The notes under the pieces: generated by a model | Seen by the model: only the letters and a program-made list of their open reading frames with translations | What the model was told of the DNA's origin: nothing | Databases searched by the model: none | Assembly (NCBI GenBank): GCA_900757145.1 | Contig: CAAEMT010000002.1 | Span: 1 to 6,043, forward strand | DNA: 6,043 nucleotides | Direction: 5' to 3' | From: Lachnospiraceae bacterium | GTDB taxonomy: Bacteria; Bacillota; Clostridia; Lachnospirales; Lachnospiraceae | Part shown: piece by piece, positions 5,845 through 6,043 of the stretch | Layout: each line of letters begins with the position of its first letter | How positions within the stretch are numbered: position 1 is the first letter of the stretch | Made by a program: the position numbers and the translations under genes

Positions 5845-5889
5845 AAGATACTAGAACTGATCCTTAGAATTGGTTCTGGTATCTTTTTT
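5845..5889 (+). terminator. Intrinsic terminator of gdhA
   Basis: AAGATACTAGAACT (5845-5858) pairs with GGTTCTGGTATCTT (5872-5885), including two G-U pairs. The stem can be continued inward with further wobble pairs and one mismatch to a small loop. Six Ts (5884-5889) follow, then more T-rich sequence. It begins 63 bases after the gdhA stop codon. Confidence 0.85.
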
Positions 5890-5921
5890 ATTTTTATTAA
5901 AAATATCATGCTGATGAACGG

Positions 5922-5935
5922 GATCATATATGATC
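5922..5935. promoter_or_regulatory. Perfect 14-bp palindrome GATCATATATGATC
   Basis: The sequence equals its own reverse complement over all 14 bases. It lies beyond the gdhA terminator in a stretch with no gene. It may be an operator for a gene beyond the window, but no promoter or regulator confirms this, and A/T-rich palindromes of this length can arise by chance. Confidence 0.3.
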
Positions 5936-5956
5936 TGACAAAACGCTGACTTGAAA

Positions 5957-5984
5957 AAGTAAATTCCAGTGCAGAAGTAAATTC
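5957..5984. repeat. Short direct repeat AAGTAAATTC, two copies
   Basis: AAGTAAATTC occurs at 5957-5966 and again at 5975-5984, start to start 18 bp. It may be a regulator half-site pair for a gene beyond the right end, or chance in A/T-rich DNA. Confidence 0.3.
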
Positions 5985-6043
5985 TATCACAGCCTTAAAA
6001 GTCGCTATTTTATCATATTTATTAGCATAACATCAGACGCTGA

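Overview
The window looks like chromosomal DNA from an anaerobic, gut-type Clostridia, most likely a Lachnospiraceae relative. The evidence is moderate GC, strong AGGAGG-type ribosome binding sites, intrinsic terminators, a small Clostridium symbiosum-like glutamate dehydrogenase, a one-PDZ HtrA protease with a non-lipidated export signal, and a membrane protein resembling a family (DUF6077-like, recalled from memory) that I associate with these bacteria. Nothing identifies the species.

Layout. Positions 101-1935 on the minus strand hold two overlapping reading frames joined by an ATGA stop/start overlap. Together they look like one polytopic membrane protein with a C-terminal extracytoplasmic domain, of the GT-C glycosyltransferase-like or DUF6077-like kind. 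It is split at a run of five Gs (886-890). A roughly 200-base divergent intergenic region follows. Next on the plus strand is a 184-residue cysteine-rich DUF2284-type predicted metal-binding protein (2141-2695). After a 116-base gap with marked 11-bp periodicity comes htrA (2812-4056), encoding an exported S1C serine protease with an intact His-Asp-Ser triad and one PDZ domain. A 388-base non-coding stretch holds a hairpin, a strong intrinsic terminator, a perfect inverted repeat and a TATAAT promoter. Then comes gdhA (4445-5782), NADP-type glutamate dehydrogenase, closed by its own terminator at 5845-5889. The last ~150 bases have no gene but contain a perfect 14-bp palindrome and a short direct repeat.

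How the genes work together. These appear to be separate transcription units rather than one pathway. gdhA has its own promoter and terminator and links ammonium assimilation to 2-oxoglutarate. htrA performs envelope protein quality control. The 11-bp repeats overlapping its -35 region suggest activation by an OmpR/PhoB-type response regulator, which would fit a cell-envelope stress circuit. No terminator is visible between the DUF2284 gene and htrA, so some read-through is possible.

I see no mobile element, CRISPR array, tRNA or rRNA, defence locus or biosynthetic cluster, and no clear evidence of a previously undescribed multi-gene system. The points most worth a second look are the split membrane-protein gene, the 11-bp repeats before htrA, and the dyad before gdhA.
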